A stretch of DNA of 64,000 nucleotides from Salibacterium aidingense DSM 18341 (GCF_000429685.1 NZ_AUCI01000012.1:62001-126000), one strand, 5' to 3'. Counted from the stretch's first letter, positions 39,884 through 49,686 are shown. A program made the numbers and translations. The notes: a model not told the origin generated them from the letters alone.

Positions 39884-40444
39884 TTATTGAAAGGTCTTTT
39901 GTTTTATTTTTGCCGCCGCATGTTCAGCATGCTGCTTTTCTTTTTTTGTATAGCGTTCTGTCGTCTGAATCGAAGAGTGCCCCAGTATCCGCCAAGTCCG
40001 CTCCCCGCTCCAGCATAAAATGCGTGGCATAGTGCCGGCATGTATGAGGCGTAATACGATGGTACCGGTCCACCGCTTCGTTAACCCGCTTCGAAAACTC
40101 CCCACTTAAATACGATGGATGGTAATGGTCACCGGACGGCTTTGGAAAAAAGGCACTCTCCCCAGTGAATATTTCATACACACATCCCCGGCGCGCCCGC
40201 ATTTCCTTAACAACCTCCAGGACATCCGGAAACAGCCATACCACCCGCTTTTTTCCCCCTTCCCGGTGACTGTCATAAAGTACGTGTCCTCCTTTGTCCG
40301 CCAGTACACGTCCTTCCATTTCGCCGTGGCCAATTCCTCAATCCGCATCCCGGTGCTGAGCAGCACGTACAGCATCGTATAAAAAAAGCGGTCCTTCTTT
40401 TGAAAGTGATCCAACAGAAATTGCACTTCCTCATCATGCAGGTC
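39884..40444 (-). pseudogene. tyrosine recombinase pseudogene (frameshifted, N-terminus lost)
   Basis: Three overlapping frames together cover the C-terminal half of the intact integrase at 44604. DLHDEEVQFLLDHFQKKDRFFYTMLYVLLSTGMRIEELATAKWKDVYW is in one frame, EGGKKRVVWLFPDVLEVVKEMRARRGCVYEIFTGESAFFPKPSGDHYHPSYLSGEFSKRVNEAVDRYHRITPHTCRHYATHFMLERGAD in another, and HSSIQTTERYTKKEKQHAEHAAAKIKQKTFQ in a third. At least two frameshifts separate them. Upstream of DLHDEEV the match stops and a hairpin with a T tract (40482-40509) lies instead, so the core-binding N-terminus is missing. Confidence 0.85.
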
Positions 40445-40481
40445 CGGAGTAGCAGGTGTAAGTATGGGTTTATATACAGAG

Positions 40482-40509
40482 CAGATCGCATTTTGCGATC
40501 TGTTTTTTT
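40482..40509 (+). terminator. terminator-like hairpin at the broken end of the integrase pseudogene
   Basis: CAGATCGCA-ttt-TGCGATCTG followed by TTTTTTT on the plus strand. No plus-strand gene precedes it now, so it may be a leftover from whatever once joined here. Confidence 0.55.
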
Positions 40510-40623
40510 GAGGCATTTGCCATCTCGCTGACCAACCGATCCAGTTTGGCAGAAGTGAGGTGGCATAAGTGGGAAAAGAGGGAAAAGAAGTCGTCCGCCG
40601 TACTCACACATGCGGGCACACCC

Positions 40624-40657
40624 TAATAAAAGACCAATCCAAGTTGGATTTGGTCTT
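40624..40657 (-). terminator. terminator of the type IIG-like restriction gene
   Basis: On the minus strand AAGACCAAATCC and GGATTGGTCTT pair, followed by TTATTAGGG. It lies 50 bp past the stop of the 1073-aa gene. Confidence 0.65.
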
Positions 40658-40709
40658 CAAGATGCATCATTATAACGGGATAAAGGCTTAATGATATATT
40701 ACTTTAGAT

Positions 40710-43700
40710 TCACAATAATGGAAATCCCCCCTCTTTAGTAATTATTTCATCAATTTCTACAATGATTTTACTACTATCAATAATCATAGCAATTAAATGC
40801 TGAAGATGTTTAAGCTCAATATATTCTAGCTTTCTGCCATCTCTAACCTTTAACCACTTGGAAAGCAATTGATACCCACCAACCATATGCTCCCACGCTT
40901 CAATTGGTACGTTCTCCAAAAATTGTTTTTCATTTAACCACAACTGTCCTTTTGCATCGTCAGAATACTTAAATTTGATAGCGTTATGATCAACCACATT
41001 CGTTCCTTCGACTGGAAAGTTTGTTTTTAAACTAGGTTCATATTCAAGTAATAGAACACGTGTTAAATCTTTCCCTTTTTTACACAGATTTAAGAATAAA
41101 GTGGGGTTTGATGTAATTTGGATGTGTGGATAATCGCGAGTCAATTCCTCTGCATATCGTTCCTTGTAAAGTGTTGACGATAAAATAGAAATCAAATAAC
41201 CAAAAATATCAATTGGATCTATTCGACTTTGCTCTTTGTTATCTTTTTTTTCATCATCTATGTTGGAGCATTTTTTATCAACTACTAGTCGTGTTTTTTG
41301 TTCAAGCGTTTTGATAAAATTAGGAGAAAAATTCACTTCTGTTCGAGAATTTTTTGTATTTTTAAATAAAAGTGGAAAAATATAAGAGCGGTTTGATGAG
41401 TTATCAGAAAGTGTTATGGAATCAATTATGTGTCGACTAACCAGCAGGTGATTGAAAGACTCTCCTTTTGTTAACCTGGTTGTAACCAAAGCAATATTAT
41501 CATCACGTTCAATCATGTTTCTCATAGTTTTAGCTCTCGGCATGCACAAAAAGCCTCTACTCTTGCCAGTATAATAGGTATACCGAATATCATATGGACG
41601 GTAATGTATAGGTACAATATTTTCATCACTTTGTCCTGTATTAATTATGTCTTCTTGGGCCAGGTGAACTTTCCAGTCTCTAACATCTCTAGACAAGTCA
41701 AAGTGGTCTCTTGCTTCCTCTGGTGTTAGATTAACAAAAGTAGATATTGTGTCCATAACATCTTCAGTATTCCAATGAATAGTAAAACGATCTCTCGCCG
41801 TTACAATGCCTGTCGAGTGCACTGGCATTGCCTCGGTTATACTAACTCCTCTTTCATAATATTCATTGGTGTATGAAGAGAGTTGTGGAGAAAAGTAGTA
41901 AAATGGTTTTTTAGGTTTTAATTTTGTCCAAAATAAACTTTTAATGTCATTTGTATTAAGCCATTCATACTTCTCTTCTCTGCTCCCCCACATCTCTGTG
42001 TGATAAACGCGTGTTATTTTTCTCCTATTATCCCTCTTAATAAATAGACTAATTGCAATGCCCGTCCTAATGTCAAATATATTTTGATCGTTGGTTGAAA
42101 TACCCTCTTTTTTGTTTGCGTTGCCATGTAAGTCAATAACGTATAGATCATCAAAGGTCTTCATAAGACTTTCACGCATCCCTCTGAAAGTTGGATTATC
42201 CAAAAAACCGTGTGGGGTAATAAAAACCACCACCCCATACCCTCGTTGTGCAATTTTCCACTGAGCAAACCGTAAGAATTTCACGTAATCATCGTTTAAC
42301 CATTTCGGATTGCGTTCTCCTAATGGCTGGCCATCTACTTTAAAATAAGACTCAACAACTTTTTCAGTGGTTTCATCAAAACCCCGCATCAATTGTTTCA
42401 TCCATTCTATATCATTAGCAGAATCACCTGAATATGGTGGGTTCCCAATAATAGCCATAATAGGTTCATTACTTTTAATTTTATTTGCCGACTCAGCTTC
42501 ACCTGCTATAAATTGACTCATAAATAAGGGATTGTTGGTTTCACCAGGTTTATCTAGGGTATTGGTGAGAAAAACACGAAGTCGATTGTCTTGATCACTA
42601 CCTTCAAAGTTATAACCTGTCTGCTTAAGTTTTAAGTCTAACTTCATGTGGGCTATGGTGTAAGAAGCCATTAAAAGCTCGAAACCATAAAGTCTCGGGA
42701 GTAAATTGTTTCTTACATAACCTGACCATAAACCTTGGTTATTCTTAAATGAGTCTTTATAGATATGGTCGATAATTTTATGAAGAAAGGTACCAGTACC
42801 AACTGCTGGATCAAGTATCTGAACTTTAGGTATATAATATTTTCTAGTTTGGTTTTTACTAATGATTTCTTCTCTAGTAATGGTTTGGCTAGTATCAGCT
42901 AAGCCTTCGTATAAATCAAAATCGTTTTTTAAAATTTTATCTAAACTCCGTACCATGAAACTGACCGCAGCCGTTGGTGTGTAATACACGCCGCGAGTAG
43001 TTCTCTCTTCAGGTTTGTAAAAATTAAGAAATGTTTCATAAAAGTGAATCATAGGATCTTCTTTTATAGAGTCAAACTCTTTAAGAATATTTCGAACATC
43101 AGTGTTTTTTAAAAGCTGAATCACTTCATCAACTATCCATATTAAAGAATCGTTAAGGGATGGGCCGGCCAAATGATTAAATAGTTCACGTAAGAAGGGG
43201 TTTGTCTTTGGAATTAAAAATCCTGCTTTTTCTCTGGTGAAGGCATCTTCAATAACATTTAAACGAGCTGAAAATAACCCATATACAATAGTCTGAGCAT
43301 ACATATCTGCAAATTCGATAGGTGTCAAGGTGTGCATTACAGTTTGTTTCAGTGTTTCATACTGCCTCATGAGATTTTTGTCACGATTAGAACCTTTTAC
43401 AAATGTTTTATCAATAACTTCATAGATTAGTTTTGCCATAGCTGCCATCCGTTCTGCTAATTCTTTTGAAGAATTCACGGTAGAAGAAGATTGATTATAG
43501 AAGTTTTTCAACATTTCTATAAAACTACTTAAACCTTCTGTTTTTATTTGAATAGTATAGTTAGGTTGAAGAATTCCTAATGAAACAGTTTTACGATGCT
43601 CTCCTCTAACGTACCATCTAAATTCAATATAATTTGTTAGAATAAAATTTTCTAATCCATTTAAGTAACGTGATATTTGTTCTGTTCTTTCTACATCGTC

Positions 43701-43931
43701 TAATGAGGTACTAATATCCTTGGTTTCAATATAGCCTATAGGAATGTAACCATCTGAGATAAGGAAATCAGGCATTCCTATATTTTGTCGTTTAGGTTCA
43801 TTTATAGCGGAGATTCCGTGAAAAGCGTCAAGTAATTGCTTTATTGCAGGACGAAAAGTATGCTCAGTGGAACGTCTAGATTTTGCTTCGTGGGATATAG
43901 ATTTAAGATACTTTCGGATTTCTGACTTCAA
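40710..43931 (-). CDS. type IIG-like restriction-modification enzyme (fused nuclease and N6-adenine methyltransferase)
   Basis: 1073 residues from a TTG 7 nt after GGGAGGG. The N-terminal nuclease has a PD-(D/E)xK pattern: P54-D55 in MPDFLISDG and E69-T-K71 in YIETKD. A helical connector leads to the methyltransferase: TRGVYYTPTAAVSFMV, motif I DPAVGTG (374-380), and motif IV NPPY (497-500). The C-terminal half (about 650-1073) should hold the target recognition part. No helicase motifs are present, so it is unlike the LlaBIII/type ISP proteins with a translocase, and a type IIG or Eco57I-like enzyme is preferred. It is flanked by integrase remnants, suggesting mobility. Confidence 0.85.
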   Translation of the reverse strand: MKSEIRKYLKSISHEAKSRRSTEHTFRPAIKQLLDAFHGISAINEPKRQNIGMPDFLISDGYIPIGYIETKDISTSLDDVERTEQISRYLNGLENFILTNYIEFRWYVRGEHRKTVSLGILQPNYTIQIKTEGLSSFIEMLKNFYNQSSSTVNSSKELAERMAAMAKLIYEVIDKTFVKGSNRDKNLMRQYETLKQTVMHTLTPIEFADMYAQTIVYGLFSARLNVIEDAFTREKAGFLIPKTNPFLRELFNHLAGPSLNDSLIWIVDEVIQLLKNTDVRNILKEFDSIKEDPMIHFYETFLNFYKPEERTTRGVYYTPTAAVSFMVRSLDKILKNDFDLYEGLADTSQTITREEIISKNQTRKYYIPKVQILDPAVGTGTFLHKIIDHIYKDSFKNNQGLWSGYVRNNLLPRLYGFELLMASYTIAHMKLDLKLKQTGYNFEGSDQDNRLRVFLTNTLDKPGETNNPLFMSQFIAGEAESANKIKSNEPIMAIIGNPPYSGDSANDIEWMKQLMRGFDETTEKVVESYFKVDGQPLGERNPKWLNDDYVKFLRFAQWKIAQRGYGVVVFITPHGFLDNPTFRGMRESLMKTFDDLYVIDLHGNANKKEGISTNDQNIFDIRTGIAISLFIKRDNRRKITRVYHTEMWGSREEKYEWLNTNDIKSLFWTKLKPKKPFYYFSPQLSSYTNEYYERGVSITEAMPVHSTGIVTARDRFTIHWNTEDVMDTISTFVNLTPEEARDHFDLSRDVRDWKVHLAQEDIINTGQSDENIVPIHYRPYDIRYTYYTGKSRGFLCMPRAKTMRNMIERDDNIALVTTRLTKGESFNHLLVSRHIIDSITLSDNSSNRSYIFPLLFKNTKNSRTEVNFSPNFIKTLEQKTRLVVDKKCSNIDDEKKDNKEQSRIDPIDIFGYLISILSSTLYKERYAEELTRDYPHIQITSNPTLFLNLCKKGKDLTRVLLLEYEPSLKTNFPVEGTNVVDHNAIKFKYSDDAKGQLWLNEKQFLENVPIEAWEHMVGGYQLLSKWLKVRDGRKLEYIELKHLQHLIAMIIDSSKIIVEIDEIITKEGGFPLL

Positions 43932-44046
43932 AGAACACCCTCCCCATTATTTATTAATGCTAAATACATCTCTTTACCTTTTAAAGGTCAAAATAAGTGG
44001 TATTCTACATCCTTTTTTCATTGTAGTACATGGCTCAATACAAAAA

Positions 44047-44070
44047 GGCGCGTGATTAGCTAAACGCGCC
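44047..44070 (-). terminator. terminator upstream of the restriction gene
   Basis: GGCGCGT and ACGCGCC form a perfect 7-bp GC stem; TTTTTG follows on the minus strand. It isolates the restriction gene from leftward transcription starting in the integrase region. Confidence 0.6.
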
Positions 44071-44235
44071 CCAAATCTTTCTTTATACCACAAATACTAA
44101 TCTTCTTGATATTCTCCAATTTTTTTAGGTATCAAACTTTCACCCTTCTACAGAATCTAATCTAATTAGTTTCTATAATATCATACTTTTATCATAGAGA
44201 ATCCCTCTTACACAAAGAATTTTATGTCCCTAAAG

Positions 44236-44305
44236 TATCTAAGGCATGTTCAGCATCCGCATGCTACTTTTCTTTTTTCGTATACCGTTCGGTCTTCCGA
44301 ATCGA
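44236..44305 (-). pseudogene. third fragment of a tyrosine recombinase (C-terminal scrap)
   Basis: About 70 bp match the part of the pseudogene at 39913-39980 that encodes ERYTKKEKQHAEHAA: CATGTTCAGCAT, CTTTTCTTTTTTCGTATA and GTTCGGTC..CGAATCGAAG recur in order with small changes. Only a remnant of the 3-prime end of an integrase gene is left, on the other side of the restriction gene from the larger pseudogene. Confidence 0.6.
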
Positions 44306-44376
44306 AGCATATTGAAATGTTTACCAATTTTATGGTATTTTCCCCTAATATAATTAAACTTTTAAAGGAGAAGCCA

Positions 44377-44472
44377 ATGCAGGTGAATATGTATTATTGC
44401 TACTTAGAGGACGAATTTTTATTTGCTCTAGCTTGTTCTTATAAGTTTTGTTGTAATAAAAAAAGAAAATAA
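44377..44472 (+). CDS. small Cys-rich peptide (31 residues)
   Basis: ATG at 44377 with AAAGGAG 6 nt upstream. The peptide starts MQVNMYYCYLEDEF and ends CSYKFCCNKKRK; four cysteines in 31 residues. A TATAAT (44349-44354) is near. Evidence is the ribosome site only; it could be a fragment. Confidence 0.35.
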   Translation: MQVNMYYCYLEDEFLFALACSYKFCCNKKRK

Positions 44473-44603
44473 GAAATGAAAATACAACACAATAATGAAG
44501 CTGCGTCATCTCCACTTATTACTACAGCTATTTCTACTTGTCTCTGATTCTGCTCCCTTAACAATTTGTTTACATATTCAATATCTCTCGATATTTTTAT
44601 ATC

Positions 44604-45644
44604 TTATTGAAAAGTTTTCTGCTTAATCTTAGCCGCTGCATGCTCCCCGTGCTGCCTTTCCCCTTTGGTATAAGCTTCGGTCGTTCGTATGGAAGCATGA
44701 CCGAGCATAGCACGGACCGAATCCATATCCGCTCCCCGCTCCAGCATGTAATGAGTGGCATAGTGCCGGCATGTATGCGGAGTGATAGGATGTTCCCGGT
44801 CCAGGACCGTGTTCACGTGTTTCGAGAAGGTCGCACCGAGATATGTGGCATTGTAAGAACGACCGTCTGGTTTAGGAAAAAACGCCGTTTCTCCGGTGAA
44901 ACTCTCAACCTCACACCCCCGGCGCATCCGGAATGCTTTCACGACATCCAGGACATCTTCAAATAGCAAAACAATCCGCCGCTTATCTCCCTTGCCTGTG
45001 ACAGTCAAAAAGTAGGCTTCTTCTTTGTCCCTCCAATATACATCCTTCCACTTCGCAGTGGCCAGTTCTTCAATCCGCATCCCCGTGCTAAGCAGCACGT
45101 ACAACATCGTATAAATGAATCGGTTTTCGCTCCGAAAATGCGACAGTAACGCCTGGACTTCCTCATCATGCAGATCCCGGTTTACATGGTGTTCAATGTT
45201 CACCCCCGCCATTTTCGTGGTCAGGTTCTCTGCAATCATGCCCTCGCGGTATAGAAACAGAAGGAACTGCTTGATCACCGACGTATGACGGGCCAACGTG
45301 GCTGAAGCGTAGGAGCCGCTCCGCTGCAGCTGTAATTGATATGAATAAACGAGTGCTGGTGTAAGGGAACGGACACCCCCGTGCTCGACAGCGAATGCCA
45401 AAAACGGCCGCAGGGATTCCAGGTATTTATCGATGGTCCGCCTGCTGCGGTCCTCATTCATTTTCGGGCTTTTATGCAAGTAGATATACAACAGATATTC
45501 GTCCGGGATCCGCTCCCAGTTCACCCCATCAAAACCCTGCTGCGATATGGCATAGTAATGCGCCGTATCCAAAAAGGATGCTTTTCGGCGTAAGTCTAAA
45601 TGGGAAACCGTGGAAGAATCGGCCCCCTGCTGGATATTGGCCAT
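44604..45644 (-). CDS. tyrosine recombinase/integrase (XerC/D-like)
   Basis: 346 residues. The SAM-like core-binding domain covers about 45-140. The catalytic domain has Arg in LSTGMRIEELATAKW, then the His-x-x-Arg box HTCRHYATH, and HASIRTTEAYTKGERQHGEHA with the second His and the nucleophilic Tyr. All catalytic residues appear intact. GGGGAGAGG precedes the ATG. It is close in sequence to the pseudogene at 39884 and scrap at 44236, and probably moved the restriction gene between them. Confidence 0.92.
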   Translation of the reverse strand: MANIQQGADSSTVSHLDLRRKASFLDTAHYYAISQQGFDGVNWERIPDEYLLYIYLHKSPKMNEDRSRRTIDKYLESLRPFLAFAVEHGGVRSLTPALVYSYQLQLQRSGSYASATLARHTSVIKQFLLFLYREGMIAENLTTKMAGVNIEHHVNRDLHDEEVQALLSHFRSENRFIYTMLYVLLSTGMRIEELATAKWKDVYWRDKEEAYFLTVTGKGDKRRIVLLFEDVLDVVKAFRMRRGCEVESFTGETAFFPKPDGRSYNATYLGATFSKHVNTVLDREHPITPHTCRHYATHYMLERGADMDSVRAMLGHASIRTTEAYTKGERQHGEHAAAKIKQKTFQ

Positions 45645-45942
45645 CGGTTCCTCTCCCCTTTCGTCCTTTAATTTGACTGATCTATAAACAGATATTAAAT
45701 GATATACATTCCATGTCTTTCCACCACTATTGTACCATCATTTATAATTGTTGTATTTGAAATATTAATAACTTACATAAAGAAAGCGACTATTTCTTTA
45801 GGTATATTATTTATATATCATCTAATTTACAACACAACTATTTATGGTACAATAAAACAAGTTAAAAATGGAAAATAGTAATATGTACTACTATTCATTT
45901 TATTTTGAATTTTATTTATCTAATTGAAAGGAGTTTTTATAA

Positions 45943-46485
45943 ATGGAAAATAACGAAGCAAGTTGGAACAAGAAGAAAGTGTTTAGGTATGACCTTCAAC
46001 CTGAATATATCGCAACGTTATTTATAATTAGTGTCATTGGATTATTAACAGGGATTTGTTTATCCTTAGTTTATCCATTTCCTATTATCCACGCTGAAGC
46101 TTTGGAACAACATTTTTTGTTGCTCCCTATCCATACCGTACCTGATGGTATTCTAACGATGATTACTATCCCCGTCTATGGCCTCGCGCTAATCTTTTTG
46201 TTTTTCATGCCTATCGACCGTCTGTTTAAGCATAAAAATATCTCGAAGCATTTTTTAATACCTGCAGCAAAAGACATGCTGGGGATTATCGGAATCATAG
46301 GAGCTGCCATAATCACGTTGATTTTACTTCAATTATTCTCGGTCAAAATCGTTCAATTACTTTTTTCACAAATCCAACTAGAAGAAAGTACAATTTTAAA
46401 ATTTCCCTTTGCCATAGCTCTTACGATCTTATCATTTCAATTTCTCTTTCGTAGATTTAGCGGGACGACGAACAAAAGAAAATAA
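45943..46485 (+). CDS. membrane protein of unknown function, four spans
   Basis: 180 residues; AAAGGAG upstream of the ATG. Spans at about 22-45, 70-95, 115-140 and 155-172. A conserved-looking loop PIDRLFKHKNISKHFLIPAAKD is cytoplasmic. No family recognised. Confidence 0.6.
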   Translation: MENNEASWNKKKVFRYDLQPEYIATLFIISVIGLLTGICLSLVYPFPIIHAEALEQHFLLLPIHTVPDGILTMITIPVYGLALIFLFFMPIDRLFKHKNISKHFLIPAAKDMLGIIGIIGAAIITLILLQLFSVKIVQLLFSQIQLEESTILKFPFAIALTILSFQFLFRRFSGTTNKRK

Positions 46486-46508
46486 GAAAGGTTGAAAGGA
46501 ATTCAATT

Positions 46509-46717
46509 ATGGTGAGAAATATTTCAAAACTGGCGGACAAGGAGTTAAAAGACTATCTTGTATCATTAATTAACAGTATAAAAAATTAAAAACAAATGTG
46601 GCAAAGCCTTTTGATTTTAAAGGTACTAAGTTAGAATTTATGTCTCATTTATATCGTGAAAAAATGGGAGTAAAAAAAGAAATTAAACGGAGAAAAAAGT
46701 TGTTTAAATCCAAATGA
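46509..46717 (+). pseudogene. possible frameshifted small gene
   Basis: ATG at 46509 gives MVRNISKLADKELKDYLVSL and INSIKN before a stop at 46587-46589. A shift by one base in the run ATTAATTAACAG would continue as NQYKKLKTNVAKPFDFKGTK and LEFMSHLYREKMGVKKEIKRRKKLFKSK, stopping at 46717. Both halves have coding-like composition (lysine-rich helices), so a single 69-residue protein broken by a frameshift is likely; two tiny genes are the alternative. Confidence 0.4.
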
Positions 46718-46842
46718 CTTATGTAGCATCTGATGATTAGGAAATAAAAACAGTTAATGAGTGGTGAATAATTGACTTTTCCTGCAAAAGATTTCGTGAA
46801 TAGGATACATAGAACGCATACCTTAGAGAGGATGATCAAATA

Positions 46843-47277
46843 TTGGATAACCTTTGTTCCCTCGAGACCATGAAGAAAGAATTTCAAACTCTTCAGCAGC
46901 AGATCGAACGGGTTCTTGAGTTTGGCGGCGGCCATACCGGGGAGCAGATCGCCTATGATATGGAGGATGCCGATGAAGTGTTTCTGACTTACCAATACAC
47001 CCGATTGCTGGATCAGCTGGATGATGTTCACCGTCGTCTGCGGTACCTCCATAAAAAGATTGCGGTAGAAGGACCGCTCATGAAACAGAGTAACGGACGC
47101 CCTGCCTTTCCGGATGGTACGGAATTAACCAGCGGCGATGCCTGCGAACTATTAGTAGCCGATGAAGATGGTCCTTATTGGGTATTTACCACGATTGAAC
47201 ATCATGGGCGTTATTATGCCAAAGCCTTCGGCTTTGAGCAGCCGATAGACGGCATGCAGGCACGGATAAGAAGATAG
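46843..47277 (+). CDS. DUF5348-like protein
   Basis: 144 residues from a TTG after AGAGAGGA. MKKEFQTLQQQIERVLEFGG leads into a helix pair (DADEVFLTYQYTRLLDQLDDVHRRLRYLHKKIAVEGPL). A small beta domain follows (KQSNGRPAFPDGTELTSGDACELLVADEDGPYWVFTTIEHHGRYYAKAF), matching my memory of DUF5348 proteins of Firmicute mobile elements. It is coupled to the HTH gene that follows. Confidence 0.7.
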   Translation: MDNLCSLETMKKEFQTLQQQIERVLEFGGGHTGEQIAYDMEDADEVFLTYQYTRLLDQLDDVHRRLRYLHKKIAVEGPLMKQSNGRPAFPDGTELTSGDACELLVADEDGPYWVFTTIEHHGRYYAKAFGFEQPIDGMQARIRR

Positions 47278-47289
47278 GAGCGGATGACT

Positions 47290-48219
47290 ATGCAACATTT
47301 TATGACGGTCCAGCAGGTTCAGGAAGCGGCAAAAAAATCACGAGCTACTATCTACCGCTGGATTGCGGAAGACAAACTACATCCCATCAATGAAGAAACC
47401 CGCTCCATTGATGGCGGGTACTTGTTTGATACACGGGAAGTTGAGGACTTGTTGAAACGTGTCGAATTACGCGGATTAACGCTCCGGGAAGCAGCGGACG
47501 TTATCGGCGTCACCCCGCAGTATGTATCCAAGCTCCGCCAGAACGGAACTATCCAGGCGCATGATACTTATATTGGAAAACAGCACCGGCTCGTGTTTTC
47601 CCGGGCTGAGTGCGAACGGGTGCGGCAGCTGCTTGGAAACCAGGAGACTTCTGCAAGCGATATCGGTACCAAACTGAAACCCTACCACCAGGGGCACCGG
47701 TTATTTGCGCCCGTATCGCTGAACGGGAAGACCGGCCGGATCATTCAGGTGCGGCCGGTCCGTGTGCTTTGGGAACACGGACAGAGCACGTTGCCGTCAA
47801 AAGATTTCGAGTCCCAGGACAACTGGCCGGAACGCCCATACAGCCGCCGAAAAGGACATGCTGTGTTTCAGTTTCCGATGCCTCGAAGCGGTAATCATGT
47901 GCTGTATGACCTGTTGTATCGGATGATGCACGATATCGGGCCTTCGAATATGCAAGTGTTGGATGATCACCAGGGGAATTACAAGATGCGGATCCGCAGC
48001 AGTTCCTTTACGGGAACGGAAGCGGATTTTTCGCTCTTGCTGAGCGGACTGATTGAAGGGGATGTAGAATGGAAACAAGAGCGGATAGCGATTCATAGCG
48101 ATGCGATTCCGGTGACAACCTATTTTAGCAAGCAGGAATTGGATGCGCTGCACTCTTTAAAACGAGAAGATGAGGATATTCATTCCTACATAAAACGAAT
48201 TTTAATAGGTAACGATTAA
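47290..48219 (+). CDS. protein with two excisionase/MerR-type HTH units and unknown C-domain
   Basis: 309 residues from the second ATG at 47290, 9 nt after AGGAG; the ATG at 47284 is too close to that site. HTH 1: FMTVQQVQEAAKKSRATIYRWIAEDKLHPI...GGYLFDTREVEDLLK. HTH 2: LTLREAADVIGVTPQYVSKLRQNGTIQAH...HRLVFSRAECERVRQLL. The C-terminal 170 residues are of unknown fold. It may be a directionality factor or regulator for the local mobile genes. Higher GC than its neighbours hints at separate origin. Confidence 0.7.
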   Translation: MQHFMTVQQVQEAAKKSRATIYRWIAEDKLHPINEETRSIDGGYLFDTREVEDLLKRVELRGLTLREAADVIGVTPQYVSKLRQNGTIQAHDTYIGKQHRLVFSRAECERVRQLLGNQETSASDIGTKLKPYHQGHRLFAPVSLNGKTGRIIQVRPVRVLWEHGQSTLPSKDFESQDNWPERPYSRRKGHAVFQFPMPRSGNHVLYDLLYRMMHDIGPSNMQVLDDHQGNYKMRIRSSSFTGTEADFSLLLSGLIEGDVEWKQERIAIHSDAIPVTTYFSKQELDALHSLKREDEDIHSYIKRILIGND

Positions 48220-48265
48220 TGAACTAATGGGGGCTACAATTATTATATAAAAATTTTATATTGTA

Positions 48266-48862
48266 TTACCTCCTTATATCAAGCTGGTTCAACCCTTCTC
48301 TTCTCACATGCCCGTACAAAGTTTTTTTCATGTCTCTTGCTAAAGTGTTTGCATTTTTACTTCTTGTTCTATTGAAGGAACAAGCTGGACAAGTGAACTT
48401 ATACTTACCAAAATAGGTTTTAACCATATTTAAATCAGATATGCAATTTTCTTTTGGACATAAAGGTCCTATCACATGATCAATATCAATAGAATATTGG
48501 GTTGTATGTGAAAATTGAACGTGTATGTCTCTATTTTCGATATAAATAATCCATTTAAATCCCCCGTATTCATAATATATTTGGGGATTCCCTGCATTAT
48601 AAAAACCTCCTTTAAAACTTGTAGGATTATATTGTTTTGATTCTCTGACTTTAATGACCCAATTTCTATATATCGAGAATACTCCATATATTGTCCAAAA
48701 AAATAGAATAATTAATAGGGAAGTATATACATAACCAGGTATTCCTAATAATTGAGTGATTCTAAAGTTATTTACAAAATAACCGCAAGCTATTGGAAGC
48801 GCTATATTGAGAATTAGAATCTGCAGCGTTGTATTTTTCATTACTTCCTTTGTAACGGCCAT
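48266..48862 (-). CDS. membrane protein with C-terminal Cys-rich domain
   Basis: 198 residues; AGAGGGGG upstream of the ATG. Two membrane spans (about 12-30, 40-66) precede a soluble part with GPLCPKENC and CPACSF, four cysteines that could bind zinc, and IDIDHVIGP. Family not recognised; resembles proteins found near phage or defence genes in Bacilli, with no firm function. Confidence 0.6.
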   Translation of the reverse strand: MAVTKEVMKNTTLQILILNIALPIACGYFVNNFRITQLLGIPGYVYTSLLIILFFWTIYGVFSIYRNWVIKVRESKQYNPTSFKGGFYNAGNPQIYYEYGGFKWIIYIENRDIHVQFSHTTQYSIDIDHVIGPLCPKENCISDLNMVKTYFGKYKFTCPACSFNRTRSKNANTLARDMKKTLYGHVRREGLNQLDIRR

Positions 48863-49253
48863 ATAAAATCCCCCTCTTCTATTCCCTAATTATATCACCT
48901 AAATGATAGGATCATCTACATGTTGTGTTAATTTATGATAGAAAATACTATATAAGATATTTATCGGAAATAAATTAGTCTGACTACGATGGTTTTTAAT
49001 GTGATATTGGAGTATCTATTTCTTTTCTGACACACATTCCAAAGCCAGAATTAACATGACCAAAAAAGCAATTCACCAAGATTTTCGCAATCTCAACCTG
49101 TATAAAACGATTAGCAGTATTTATTAAAGTCTTTACATTACATGTATGTGACCACTGACCCGTCCATATCTTCCACCAGTCATGGCTACGAGGAAGCATT
49201 TGCCCCTAGCGACGTATCTCTAATAATCGTGCAAAATGCTTAACTTATGTAAA

Positions 49254-49301
49254 TCATTTAATTAATCCTGACAATATGTTATAATAAGATTTCAATTCCA
49301 T
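49254..49301 (-). pseudogene. orphan start of a small gene (15 residues)
   Basis: The leader TAGGAGCAATCAAAAATGGA is nearly the same as those of the genes at 56205-56441 and 58371-58658. The frame MELKSYYNILSGLIK stops at once, so this looks like a copied leader plus a few codons of a related gene. Confidence 0.35.
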
Positions 49302-49327
49302 TTTTGATTGCTCCTATTTGGGAGCAG

Positions 49328-49363
49328 AAAAAGATCGGCCTACCATGAGCCGATCTTTTTATT
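49328..49363. terminator. intrinsic terminator
   Basis: AAAAAGATCGGC-ctaccatga-GCCGATCTTTTTATT, a perfect 12-bp stem that can work in both directions. Confidence 0.75.
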
Positions 49364-49664
49364 ATTCACTTATTTCCCTTCGCTGTTTTAAACACCTAAT
49401 TGTAATCAAGTTCAATTTTCTTTTTGTTAATGCTTTTAAAATACACAATACAGTTGATTTGTAAAATAAAAACGCTTGTGTTTCTACAAACGTTTGTCAA
49501 AGTAAAAATATTGATATTTTTCTATACACTTGCTATTATATTAATTGCATATTGAATTATTCGTATAATCTTAATTGTTCAAGGGGTTATGGGGACAAAA
49601 TTTCTCGATATTAACATAAAGACAATGAAAATGCTGCTTTAATATAAGAACAGTAATTTTAATT

Positions 49665-49686
49665 GCAAAAACACAAGTGTTTTTGC
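49665..49686. promoter_or_regulatory. 22-bp perfect palindrome, candidate centromere or operator of the par operon
   Basis: GCAAAAACAC-AA-GTGTTTTTGC lies about 90 bp before parA. Nearby GCTTGTGTTTC (about 49472), CGTTTGTC (about 49491) and ACGTTTACGTTT (about 49690) look like partial copies. Small RHH partners of ParA bind such repeats. Confidence 0.45.

Noticed and set aside
40106-40516. Separate 136-aa gene
   Set aside because: Its middle part is the integrase core in one frame and the C-terminal part is out-of-frame junk, so it is a pseudogene fragment.
48996-49199. 67-codon minus-strand reading frame
   Set aside because: Weak ribosome site, odd composition (many Trp, Cys, His) and no neighbours in an operon. 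It may be an old fragment, but I cannot support it as a gene.
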